This document shows, piece after piece, positions 30,201 to 37,792 of a stretch of DNA of 64,000 nt (the stretch's first letter is position 1; every line of letters begins with the position of its first letter). A model generated the notes under the pieces. That model had not been told where the DNA came from and searched no databases. It saw only the letters and a program-made list of their open reading frames with translations. A program made the translations under genes and the position numbers. Origin of the DNA: Gammaproteobacteria bacterium (lineage in GTDB: Bacteria > Pseudomonadota > Gammaproteobacteria > Pseudomonadales > Cellvibrionaceae); NCBI GenBank assembly GCA_021151625.1, contig JAGKWY010000007.1:1-64000 (forward strand). The letters run 5' to 3'.

Positions 30201-30874
30201 AATTTCCTGCATTGCAGGAAATCACGCTGTTAAAAAACTATCGCGGCCACGAATATGATTTAACTACAAATGAAGAATCGCCCACAGAGCACCAGCAAAA
30301 CCCACTCAACCTGCCTGAGCTGGAAACGACTAGTGCACGCCTTGCTCGCCATACCGGCACAGTCATCCACTCTGCCCTGCAAGCCCTGGTGGAAAATAAA
30401 CTAGTGACAGCAAGCGAATGCGTGTCGGCAGACGATTTTATTCATCAACAATATTCCTTCTGGAAAATCCAGTTGCAACAACTCGGTTGGAATGGTGATC
30501 ATTTGCAACATGCCCTGAAAAAAATCAGTACGGTTATCAGCAATACACTGAACAGCGAAACGGGCCACTGGCTACTCAATTGTGAACACACACAAAGTGC
30601 CTGTGAATTATCATTGATGCAAAAGGACCAGCAGGACGTCAAAGAATCCATCATCGACCGCACCTTTGTAGAAAATGGGACTCGCTGGATTGTGGATTAC
30701 AAAAGCAGCGAACCAGAGGCCAATGAAACCCTGGATGCTTTCTTTGCACGAGAAATGGAAACTTATAAAGGTCAGTTGTTGCGCTATAAGAAGCTTATTG
30801 CTGCAATGGAAACATTGCCGATTAAAACAGCGCTTTATTTAGTCAGTGTCGGAAAGCTGATCGAAGCCTTATAA
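27218..30874 (+). CDS. AddA-like UvrD-family helicase/nuclease
   Basis: A 1218-aa superfamily 1A helicase with C-terminal nuclease. Walker A is APAGSGKTGLLTQRVL, followed by EILAITFTRKAAGEM, the Walker B ILVDEFQDTASPQ, GDGMQSCYGFRNANVG, the later motif MTIHKSKGLEFDTVIIPGL and LLYVGCTRA. The nuclease end shows IIDRTF, WIVDYKSSEP and QLLRYKKL. With the upstream AddB-like protein it should form a two-subunit double-strand-break resection enzyme. The first 45 residues are low-complexity (SASSQLASSQP, from a short DNA repeat). The coupling TAATG at 27216-27220 ensures equal synthesis. Confidence 0.9.
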   Translation: MSQSSFDFESPTDNSPAATGNQFTDSQSASSQLASSQPIDQQVRFDALNPHKSFAVSAPAGSGKTGLLTQRVLTLLAWCEQPEEILAITFTRKAAGEMQDRIIHALWQAAENPQPQDPHALRTWQLAQKVLERDRELQWNLLQSPQRLRVQTIDSLCRSITKQLPLASGIGAQPDTLEDANQAYRLAVRELFKLLEQDSPFRDDLTRLLRHMDNNLNAVENLLTSLLAKREQWLSVLLQARHEDARRYLENVLQLVIREHLELVEEALLLHSSEICSIADAAATNLQQEGERKNRIHELLGISGLPPAEPTVIPVWLALADLLLTNSGTYRARLTKAEGFPAGKENAELKTRFSDLTAAITDTSPEAEQLLNEVRALPAPHYAEHQWQLLDSLTSILPILAAQLTLVFKQLSATDYTAISQAALIALGDEDSPSDLALQLDYRIRHILVDEFQDTASPQLELLKKLTSGWQADDGRTLFIVGDGMQSCYGFRNANVGLFLDARQQGIGSVALDALDLRVNFRSQAGVVNWVNEVFKNAFPAQDDISRGAVSYSPSVAFKPELDRAQHGNAVQFHISRYESQDQSAEKNGDDEDESFSRYSNPRQDAQWQEAEKVVELVQEARNKNPDGSIAILVRTRNHLQKILPALNAAGLSYQATEIDRLASRMAIMDLLSLTRALLNPADRIAWLAILRAPWCGLDNHDLHRITIAQLNELNPRTSETAFGVIWPQLQHYASISGISHAGQQILARIVPLLQQTLAERYRKPLRQWIEGLWLALGGPATLLDENDRDNIQSFFALLDKHQQGGSIRDWQAFHQAIERLFAAPQANADARLQVMTIHKSKGLEFDTVIIPGLDRSARKDDKQLLLWQERINHHGEKQLLLGSLAPTGKDEDSLYTFMRREQEKQQAFESTRLLYVGCTRAIKQLHLIACINSKEEELQAPAKNSLLHSIWPLVKEQANTIAGSNTSVSTVERDSIITDQPGLQHLLRLPPQWQFPALQEITLLKNYRGHEYDLTTNEESPTEHQQNPLNLPELETTSARLARHTGTVIHSALQALVENKLVTASECVSADDFIHQQYSFWKIQLQQLGWNGDHLQHALKKISTVISNTLNSETGHWLLNCEHTQSACELSLMQKDQQDVKESIIDRTFVENGTRWIVDYKSSEPEANETLDAFFAREMETYKGQLLRYKKLIAAMETLPIKTALYLVSVGKLIEAL

Positions 30875-30881
30875 ATGAAAA

Positions 30882-30898
30882 CCCGGGCTATGCCCGGG
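30882..30898. terminator. Bidirectional terminator between convergent genes
   Basis: Seven-bp stem CCCGGGC/GCCCGGG with a 3-nt loop, eight bases past the helicase stop. It overlaps the last codons and stop of acpH on the other strand. T-rich flanks lie on both sides (weak on plus, TTTTCATTT on minus). Confidence 0.7.
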
Positions 30899-31484
30899 CT
30901 TGAGTTTCTTGTGTGTAAGGTTCTACATACTTTTGCAATTCTGCAAAAAACGCAGAAAATTCCGTTTCATAACTCGAGTAATACTGCTCCAATATCCCCA
31001 CTGCATCCCCGAGTTTGGCTGGTCGGCGCAACCTTGAATCTATACGTTGAAGCGCGATGCTTATTCCAGATATATCCTGATAAGTTTCAAATATCTTGTG
31101 CTCAAACATTCTCTGAAACTTATAAAACACATCTCCCGGCAAGTTACTTTTTACTGTTTGCAAGTCTGCATAAAAACCATGGGAAAATTCGTTAAGACTG
31201 ACAGATGAATATAGATCCCAATGTTTTGCAAGAAAGTGATCGTAAAACACATCCGTTAGAATACCGCCAAAACGCTTATAGTTTTGGGGCATACGGCTAA
31301 TACTGCCTTTTACAATGGGATGGGAATCGGTAAAGGCATCTATCGCCCTATGGCAATGAATACCTTCTTGATAAGAAGGTGAGAATTGCTTTAGTTCGGT
31401 AATGGAAACCAGATCCGGCAATATATTACCCACACGAAACTCAATATTCGGTTTGGATAAATAGGCGTGCGCCAGCCAGTTCAT
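30888..31484 (-). CDS. acpH: Acyl carrier protein phosphodiesterase
   Basis: A 198-aa HD-like hydrolase that removes the 4'-phosphopantetheine arm from ACP. The N-terminal signature MNWLAHAYLS, GNILPDLV, HRAIDAFTDSHPIV, and the GGILTDVFYDHFLAKHW block with clustered His and Asp ligands match AcpH. Length is close to the E. coli enzyme. It starts three bases after the stop of the HD-hydrolase gene, so the two are cotranscribed, and its 3' end overlaps the shared terminator hairpin. Confidence 0.92.
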   Translation of the reverse strand: MNWLAHAYLSKPNIEFRVGNILPDLVSITELKQFSPSYQEGIHCHRAIDAFTDSHPIVKGSISRMPQNYKRFGGILTDVFYDHFLAKHWDLYSSVSLNEFSHGFYADLQTVKSNLPGDVFYKFQRMFEHKIFETYQDISGISIALQRIDSRLRRPAKLGDAVGILEQYYSSYETEFSAFFAELQKYVEPYTQETQARA

Positions 31485-31487
31485 GGG

Positions 31488-32060
31488 TTAGGCAGCACCC
31501 TTTAAAAACGCGGGATACTCATTAATTTTTTGCAGCAGCCTATTTGCCAGCGCTTCATTACTTGCGCCTAGCTGATCCAGAATGTACTGCGCCTCTTTTT
31601 GATAGGACAGAATTTTTTCATCGCTCCAATAAAATGGCGGATGATAGAGATTGGTAATGCGATCCGCCAACTTCACCATCCAGATTTCTTTGGGCTGCAA
31701 CTTTATGCGGGCGATAGAATCTTCCATCTGCGCTTGCTTGGTGGGCAGATTTTCATTTTTGGATAACGCCATAACCCCATCCGCAACTGGGCGACCAAAA
31801 AGTTCGCACACCTCCGTATAGGTCGCGTCGGTATCTTCAATGGTATCGTGCAATAACGCGCATTGAATCGCTAAATTTGCGTCTACCACGTCCAGCGTTT
31901 TTGCTGTTGCCAGCGACACTTCCATCGCCACACTGGCAATGTGATTTATATAAGGAATTTGCTCGCCTTCATGCGTACCACCATAAGTTTGCCCGGAATG
32001 CTTGCGTGTAGCGAACGCCCAGGCTTTTTGATAAATATCCGCAGACCATAAATTAGACAT
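31488..32060 (-). CDS. HD-domain phosphohydrolase (SpoT/MESH1-like)
   Basis: A 190-aa stand-alone HD hydrolase. The ligand pattern is His in RKHSGQ, then PYINHIASVA, ALLHDTIEDTDATYTEV with the HD pair, and VKLADRITNL with the late Asp. This order is that of the small alarmone hydrolases and the SpoT hydrolase domain, so (p)ppGpp or NADPH breakdown is plausible but not shown. I start at the ATG at 32060; a TTG six codons upstream is the only longer option. It precedes acpH by three bases. Confidence 0.83.
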   Translation of the reverse strand: MSNLWSADIYQKAWAFATRKHSGQTYGGTHEGEQIPYINHIASVAMEVSLATAKTLDVVDANLAIQCALLHDTIEDTDATYTEVCELFGRPVADGVMALSKNENLPTKQAQMEDSIARIKLQPKEIWMVKLADRITNLYHPPFYWSDEKILSYQKEAQYILDQLGASNEALANRLLQKINEYPAFLKGAA

Positions 32061-32084
32061 GCTCACATTCTCACTCAAAAAAAC

Positions 32085-32528
32085 TTACAACCAACGCCTG
32101 ACATTACGCGCATAGTTTTGCCACTCTTCACCGTGTTTCTGCGCTAACCAGGGTTCTTCGGCGAGGGTAATACGCAGATGAAATGCTGCAATCACAGTCA
32201 GCGCATAAATTGCTAATGCAGAGGAAAGGAATAACGCAGACCATCCCAACAAAATTAACGACACAGCAACATACATAGGGTTGCGGCTAAAACGATAAAG
32301 CCCGACAGTGACCAATTTTTGCGGTGGTGCCCAGGGCGCCAGCGTGCCTTTGCCAGATACATAAAAGTCGCGCACACACCACAACAGGGCAATCGTACCT
32401 AAAGCCACAAAGATAAAACCCATGGGCCACACAATACTCACGCGTGTAACCCCAATAAACCCAAGCGGCAGACCGAAAGCAACCACACCGGGCAATACCA
32501 GAAATGCAATTATTGCGCGTACCAGCAT
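32085..32528 (-). CDS. Isoprenylcysteine carboxyl methyltransferase family protein
   Basis: A 147-aa integral membrane protein with about four hydrophobic segments. The C-terminal half has GLYRFSRNPMYVAVSLILLG and EEPWLAQKHGEEWQNYARNVRRW, the SAM-binding signature of the ICMT/PEMT family of lipid or prenyl-cysteine methyltransferases. The bacterial substrate is generally unknown. The frame extends to 32687, but the ATG at 32528 has GGGGAG upstream and the longer version would run through the CGACAT operator of the divergent RND operon. It is followed closely by the HD gene. Confidence 0.85.
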   Translation of the reverse strand: MLVRAIIAFLVLPGVVAFGLPLGFIGVTRVSIVWPMGFIFVALGTIALLWCVRDFYVSGKGTLAPWAPPQKLVTVGLYRFSRNPMYVAVSLILLGWSALFLSSALAIYALTVIAAFHLRITLAEEPWLAQKHGEEWQNYARNVRRWL

Positions 32529-32681
32529 AGGTAACTCCCCGGGAAACGCGGCCTTCACACCGCCACTTTCTATCGCTCGATAATATAGCCCCGGCCTGCT
32601 CTTTTCACCTGCTTTCAGCTCCCAATCATTGCGGTTATAGCAGTAGCTGCTATTAGAAGCCACGCTGCACCTTAGTGGGCG

Positions 32682-32698
32682 CGACATTTTTACGACAT
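32682..32698 (+). promoter_or_regulatory. Candidate response-regulator box CGACAT-N5-CGACAT upstream of the RND operon
   Basis: Two exact CGACAT copies, 11 bp apart start to start, the usual arrangement for OmpR/PhoB-type regulators. The end is 49 bases before the adaptor ATG. The same element with the same spacing occurs at 39141-39157 before the MipA-like gene, bracketing the two-component genes that probably read it. Confidence 0.55.
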
Positions 32699-32747
32699 CC
32701 CTGCTTTACCCTGACTTAAATCCCCCCAACAAAATACCGATTGAATA

Positions 32748-33878
32748 ATGAGTGCAATAACACAGCGGAAAACGATATTGGCAGCGGTGATCATGCTGCC
32801 GCTTGTGTTGGTATTGGTGCTGCTAATGCAAGCGCCTCAACCGCAAGCGGATGAAAGCCCTGCAGCCCCACTACTCACGGTGGTGACAACTCAAGCCCGG
32901 AGCGAGCAGCTTCCCCTGCAGGTGCCTGCCACTGGCAATGTCCATGCCTGGCAGGAGGCAAGTATCGGCGCGGAAAGCGATGGACTCACACTCATTGAAG
33001 TGCTGGTCGATGTGGGTGATAAGGTCAAGCGCGGTCAACTATTAGCGCGTTTTAATAGCGATATTATTGCGGCCGAGCTTGAGGAAGCCCGCGCATCAGT
33101 TGCGCAGGCAACGGCAGCGGCCGAGGAAGCAGAACTGAATTTTTCTCGTGCAAAAACACTGGCAATCTCCAGGGCAATTTCCACCCAACAACTCGACCAA
33201 ACACGCATAGCCACCATGACAGCAAAGGCGCAACTGGATGCGGCGCACGCGTTTGAAAAAAAGCAGCGTCTGCGCCTGAAACAAACGCGCGTGCATGCAC
33301 CCAGCGATGGAATTATTAGCGCACGCTCCGCCACTATTGGCACTGTGGTGCCCTCGGCGCAGGAATTATTTCGCCTGATTGAAAATGGCCGCCTCGAATG
33401 GCGCGCGCAGGTATCTATGTCCGATATAGAAAAATTAGCGGAGGGACAAAACGCCGTTATTACCAACCAGCAACAGGCATTGATAAGAGGCAGCCTGCGC
33501 AGGCTTGCGCCGACAATTGACACCAACACCCACAGCGGTTTGGTGTATATCGATTTACCAGCCAGTGCCAACTTGCGCGCAGGCACGTTTATGCGCGGCT
33601 ACATTGAAGTGGGTGATACCACAAGCTTAACCCTGCCGCAAAGCGCTGTGATATTGCGTGATGGCTTTCACTATGTCATGCAAGTTGGTGCACAGTCGGT
33701 TGTATCACTGAAAAAAATCGTTATTGGCCGGCAAGTGAATGATCGCGTCGAAATAATTACCGGGCTTTCACCCGCTGAAAATGTCATCACCTCTGGCCTC
33801 AGTTTTTTAAGTGCAGGCGATAAGGTGCGCGTAGTTGATAATCCCCTTTCCGTCACAGCTTCTATTGAGGAACAATAA
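32748..33878 (+). CDS. RND efflux periplasmic adaptor (membrane fusion protein)
   Basis: A 376-aa HlyD/AcrA-type adaptor linking the inner-membrane pump to an outer-membrane channel. It has an uncleaved or signal-anchor N terminus (residues 10-28), a split lipoyl domain (QVPATGNVHAWQEASIGAESDG ... VDVGDKVKRGQLLARF; second half VHAPSDGIISARSATIGTVV), an alpha-hairpin (about 100-180) and a beta-barrel. The permease starts two bases after its stop. No outer-membrane factor gene is present here. Substrate unknown. Confidence 0.93.
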   Translation: MSAITQRKTILAAVIMLPLVLVLVLLMQAPQPQADESPAAPLLTVVTTQARSEQLPLQVPATGNVHAWQEASIGAESDGLTLIEVLVDVGDKVKRGQLLARFNSDIIAAELEEARASVAQATAAAEEAELNFSRAKTLAISRAISTQQLDQTRIATMTAKAQLDAAHAFEKKQRLRLKQTRVHAPSDGIISARSATIGTVVPSAQELFRLIENGRLEWRAQVSMSDIEKLAEGQNAVITNQQQALIRGSLRRLAPTIDTNTHSGLVYIDLPASANLRAGTFMRGYIEVGDTTSLTLPQSAVILRDGFHYVMQVGAQSVVSLKKIVIGRQVNDRVEIITGLSPAENVITSGLSFLSAGDKVRVVDNPLSVTASIEEQ

Positions 33879-33880
33879 TA

Positions 33881-36800
33881 ATGAACCTCAATATTTCTTC
33901 CTGGGCGATTGCCAACCCTGTTGCAACTTCATTGGTATTTATTCTGCTCACACTCGCCGGGCTCTACGGTTTTCAGGCAATGAAAGTGCAAAACTTTCCC
34001 GATATTGATTTCCCGATTATCACTGTCACCGCTGTTCTGCCCGGTGCCTCACCCCAACAGTTGGAAACTGATGTTGCACGCAAAATTGAAGATGCCCTGG
34101 CCAATACCCAGGGCATCAAACATATCAAGAGTTCATTGACCGATAGTGTTGCCAGCATCACCGCGGAATTCGGTATCGAAAAAAACGTACAGGATGCAGT
34201 GGGCGATGTACGCGATGCTATTTCCAGTATTCGCGCTAATTTGCCCGCAGATATGCTCGACCCGGTGATCAAAAAAATGGAACTGGCAAGCTCGCCGGTG
34301 ATGACTTACACAGTGACATCTTCAGGCTTGGATGTTGAAGCCCTGTCATGGTTTGTCGATAGCACTATCACCCGGCAGTTAATGTCGGTGACTGGTGTAG
34401 GTGCGGTTACGCGTATTGGTGGTGTAACACGCGAAATACGTGTTGAACTCGAAGCCGACAAATTAATGGCTTTAAATATCACCGCTGCCGAAATTTCCCA
34501 ACAACTCAGCCAACTGCAATTGGAAGCTTCCGGTGGCCGGATTGATATGGGTAACCGGGAGCAATCCATCCGCACCCTTGCCACGGCAAAATCTGCACAG
34601 GAAATTGCCCGGTTGGATATTGCACTGTCCGATGGCCGACGAATTCGCCTGGATCAAATCGCCAGAGTGCTGGACACCACTGCCGAACAACGCGCGCTGG
34701 CACTGATGAACGGCAAGCCAGCTGTGGCCTTTGACATACTGCGTTCACGCGGCGCTGGCGAACTGGAAGTTGCTGCCGCTACGCAATTAAAAATCCGGCA
34801 ATTACAAAGCGACTATCCAGATATTCACTTTGCACAAGCAGTTAATTTTAGCGAACCGGTACAGGAAAATTATTCCGGCTCCATGATGTTGTTATACGAA
34901 GGTGCTTTGCTCGCGGTGCTGGTGGTGTTCTTTTTTTTGCGCGATTGGCGCGCTACGTTTATCGCCGCTGTAGCGCTGCCACTTTCTGTGATACCCACCT
35001 TTATTGTTATCCATTTAATGGGCTTTAGTTTAAATACTGTGTCACTGTTATCCCTCTCTTTAGTAATTGGCGTACTGGTTGATGATGCGATTGTTGAAAT
35101 AGAAAATATCGAACGGCATTTACTTATGGGCAAAGTGCCCTTCACTGCTGCGCGCGATGCCGCCACCGAAATTGGCCTGGCCGTGATTGCCACTAGCCTG
35201 ACACTAATTGCGGTGTTTCTACCTACCTCGATGATGGGCGGCATTATCGGAAAATATTTTTTCCAATTCGGGTGGACTTGCGCCATCGCGGTATTTTTCT
35301 CACTGATGGTTGCACGCATGCTTACACCCATGATGGCAGCGCACCTACTCAAAGCTCCCCACGAATCAACATTATCGCCGAAAAAAAATACCTCGCCGCG
35401 CTGGATTTCTTATTATCTGTATTACTTACGCCGTGCGATTAAACACAAAATGATAACTCTGGCGTTGGTACTGTTATTTGTTGTGTCAGGTTTTATGGCT
35501 GCTGCGAATCTGCCCGGCGAATTTATCCCACAGGATGAAAGTAACCAAACACAAATCAGTTTATCGCTGCCGCCCGGCAGTAAACTGCAGGAGACATTAG
35601 CACTAGCCGAACAGGCGCGTTATCTCCTGCAAAAAAATCCGTACATTGAATCGATTTACACTGCTATTGGTGTGAGCGCTACATCCGGTGATCCCGATGA
35701 AGCCAGCGCGCCAGCCGGTGTAACCAATGCCGTACTCACGGTAAACCTGGCTCCGCGCCATAAACGCCGCGGCGTTAGCCGGCAAATGCTTGAACAGCAG
35801 ATGCGCGATGCGTTGAACCTACTGCCCGGCACACGCATTAGTGTCGGTATGGGTGGCAACAGCGAAGGCTATGAAATTGTGCTCGCCGCAGAAGATGGCC
35901 AATTGCTTGCACAACACGCGAGTCTGGTTGAGCGCGAACTACGCAGCATTCCCGGTATAGGTGCGGTGACTTCATCGGCCAGTTTGGTTCGGCCTGAATT
36001 GGTAGTGCGCCCCGATTTTGCTCGCGCTGCCGACCTGGGTGTAACCTCGGCCAGCATCGCCGAGACACTGCGTATTGCCACTGCGGGCGATTATTATCAG
36101 GCGCTGGCGAAATTAAATCTTAGCGAGCGTCAAATTCCCATTGTTGTGCGCCTATCCGATGAAGGGCGCAATGATCTGGATAGCTTGCGCCGCTTGCCCG
36201 TGCCTGGCACTCATGGCGCAGTACCCTTGGAAAGTGTGGCGGAGCTACAGCTGCTCACCGGACCTGCGGAACTGACGCGCTATGATCGCCTGCGCAATAT
36301 CAACATCAAGGTGGAACTTAATGGCCGCTCGCTGAGCGAAGTGGAAAATGCTGCAGCACTCTTGCCCAGCCTGCGCAAATTACCTCAAGGCGTAAGTGTG
36401 GCCGCGACTGGCGATGCAGAAATGATGGACGAACTGGTGCTGGGTTTTGCGATAGCTATGTTCGCCGGCGTGCTCTGTGTGTATTCGGTGCTGGTGTTAT
36501 TGTTAAAAGATTTTGCGCAACCTCTTACTGTGTTAATCGCATTGGTGTTAGCGATTCCCGGTGCTTTTTTTGCGCTATGGATAAGTGGTTCAAGCTTGTC
36601 CATGCCCTCAATGATTGGGTTGATTATGTTGATGGGCATCACCACAAAAAATTCCATTTTGCTGGTGGATTACATCGTTATGGCGCGGCGGGACCACGGC
36701 TATAGCCGGCAACGGGCCATTATCGATGCCTGTCGTAAACGCGCCCGCCCGATTGTAATGACCACCCTTGCAATGGGCGCCGGTATGCTGCCCATTGCCA

Positions 36801-37015
36801 TGGGAATGGGCGCCGACCCGAGCTTTCGCGCGCCTATGGCGATAGTGGTAATTGGCGGGCTGATCAGCTCAACAGTGTTGTGTTTGCTGGTCATTCCCAT
36901 TGTTTATAGCCAGATAGATGATCTGCTTGAAAATATTAAGGCTAGAATTAATCAGCAACAGAACACTATTAATCTGCACAGGTCTGAAACTCACACAATC
37001 CGTAATACTTTTTAA
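33881..37015 (+). CDS. RND efflux permease (HAE1-type inner-membrane pump)
   Basis: A 1044-aa proton-driven transporter with 12 predicted transmembrane segments and two large periplasmic loops. Typical blocks are NFPDIDFPIITVTAVLPGAS, the paired membrane Asp of TM4 in GVLVDDAIVEIENIERHL, and LIMLMGITTKNSILLVDYIV in the second half. It lies in an operon with its adaptor. The last codons (RNTF stop) are the first unit of a 17-bp degenerate tandem repeat that continues to the response-regulator start. Confidence 0.95.
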   Translation: MNLNISSWAIANPVATSLVFILLTLAGLYGFQAMKVQNFPDIDFPIITVTAVLPGASPQQLETDVARKIEDALANTQGIKHIKSSLTDSVASITAEFGIEKNVQDAVGDVRDAISSIRANLPADMLDPVIKKMELASSPVMTYTVTSSGLDVEALSWFVDSTITRQLMSVTGVGAVTRIGGVTREIRVELEADKLMALNITAAEISQQLSQLQLEASGGRIDMGNREQSIRTLATAKSAQEIARLDIALSDGRRIRLDQIARVLDTTAEQRALALMNGKPAVAFDILRSRGAGELEVAAATQLKIRQLQSDYPDIHFAQAVNFSEPVQENYSGSMMLLYEGALLAVLVVFFFLRDWRATFIAAVALPLSVIPTFIVIHLMGFSLNTVSLLSLSLVIGVLVDDAIVEIENIERHLLMGKVPFTAARDAATEIGLAVIATSLTLIAVFLPTSMMGGIIGKYFFQFGWTCAIAVFFSLMVARMLTPMMAAHLLKAPHESTLSPKKNTSPRWISYYLYYLRRAIKHKMITLALVLLFVVSGFMAAANLPGEFIPQDESNQTQISLSLPPGSKLQETLALAEQARYLLQKNPYIESIYTAIGVSATSGDPDEASAPAGVTNAVLTVNLAPRHKRRGVSRQMLEQQMRDALNLLPGTRISVGMGGNSEGYEIVLAAEDGQLLAQHASLVERELRSIPGIGAVTSSASLVRPELVVRPDFARAADLGVTSASIAETLRIATAGDYYQALAKLNLSERQIPIVVRLSDEGRNDLDSLRRLPVPGTHGAVPLESVAELQLLTGPAELTRYDRLRNINIKVELNGRSLSEVENAAALLPSLRKLPQGVSVAATGDAEMMDELVLGFAIAMFAGVLCVYSVLVLLLKDFAQPLTVLIALVLAIPGAFFALWISGSSLSMPSMIGLIMLMGITTKNSILLVDYIVMARRDHGYSRQRAIIDACRKRARPIVMTTLAMGAGMLPIAMGMGADPSFRAPMAIVVIGGLISSTVLCLLVIPIVYSQIDDLLENIKARINQQQNTINLHRSETHTIRNTF

Positions 37016-37106
37016 TGGATGATACTTTTTAATTGATGGTAGATTTTAATTGACGATAGGTTTTGAATGGTGATGCATCTTGAATGGTGAAACAGTTTGA
37101 ATAATG
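37005..37106 (+). repeat. Six-unit degenerate 17-bp tandem repeat at a stop/start junction
   Basis: Six consecutive 17-bp units: 37005-37021, 37022-37038, 37039-37055, 37056-37072, 37073-37089, 37090-37106. The first two differ at one base (ATACTTTTTAATGGATG and ATACTTTTTAATTGATG), and later ones drift but keep TTTwrAATnnnG. Unit 1 holds the permease stop codon and unit 6 the probable TTG start of the response regulator. This fits past slippage duplications followed by divergence. Confidence 0.75.
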
Positions 37107-37792
37107 AATCCTTGTCCATCCTGATTATTGAAGACAACGCGCAACTTGCGGCAAACCTCTACGATTATCTGGAGGCATGTGGTCATACACTCGATGCTGC
37201 ACCCGACGGCGTTTCCGGATTACACCTTGCCGCAGCCAATGATTACGATGCAATCCTGCTCGACTGGAATTTGCCGCGCATGGATGGCCTGACACTGCTA
37301 AAAAAATTGCGCAGCGAATCCAGAAAAAAAGTGCCCGTTATTATGCTCACCGCACGCGATCAGCTAGCCGACAAAATGGATGGGTTTGAATCAGGGCTGG
37401 ATGACTATTTGGTAAAGCCCGTTGCCCTGCCGGAAATTGAAATCCGCTTGCGCTCATTAGTCTTTCGCCGCAAACAATGCGCCGCACCGGATGATGTATT
37501 ACAAGTCAGCGACCTTCGCTTCCACTTAACCACCCTGGAGGTTCGTCGCGGCGAACGAAAAGTCGTGCTGAGTAAAACCGGCCGCCGCCTGTTGGAATTA
37601 TTAATGCGCGAAAGCCCGCGTGTGGTCACACGTGCGCGTTTGGAACAAGCCGCCTGGGGCGACGCAACGCCCGGCACAGATTTGTTGCGTTCTCACATGC
37701 ACTTGTTGCGCAAAGCATTGGAGCAGGATGAGGAAAAGGCAATATTACATACAGTTCCAGGTTCTGGTTACAGGTTGGGTGATCTTGAATAA
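37097..37792 (+). CDS. OmpR-family response regulator
   Basis: A 231-aa two-component regulator: receiver domain (1-118) with acidic pocket IIEDN, phospho-acceptor Asp56 in LLDWNLP, the Thr in IMLTAR and Lys in YLVKP, then a winged-helix DNA-binding domain (about 130-228) with RTGRRLLELLMRESP-like and GSGYRLGDLE ends. No ATG is available; the TTG at 37097, within the last 17-bp repeat unit, or a TTG five codons later is the start. The histidine kinase overlaps its 3' end. It probably binds CGACAT-N5-CGACAT elements. Confidence 0.93.
   Translation: MNNESLSILIIEDNAQLAANLYDYLEACGHTLDAAPDGVSGLHLAAANDYDAILLDWNLPRMDGLTLLKKLRSESRKKVPVIMLTARDQLADKMDGFESGLDDYLVKPVALPEIEIRLRSLVFRRKQCAAPDDVLQVSDLRFHLTTLEVRRGERKVVLSKTGRRLLELLMRESPRVVTRARLEQAAWGDATPGTDLLRSHMHLLRKALEQDEEKAILHTVPGSGYRLGDLE

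Noticed and set aside
32529..32687. Long N-terminal extension of the ICMT-like protein
   Set aside because: It lacks family similarity, would cover the divergent CGACAT box, and a better ATG with GGGGAG exists at 32528.
37620..37784. Earlier start of the histidine kinase within the response-regulator gene
   Set aside because: The extra 55 residues are an out-of-frame reading of the regulator and lack any signal or domain; TTG 37785 or GTG 37779 fits a coupled gene.
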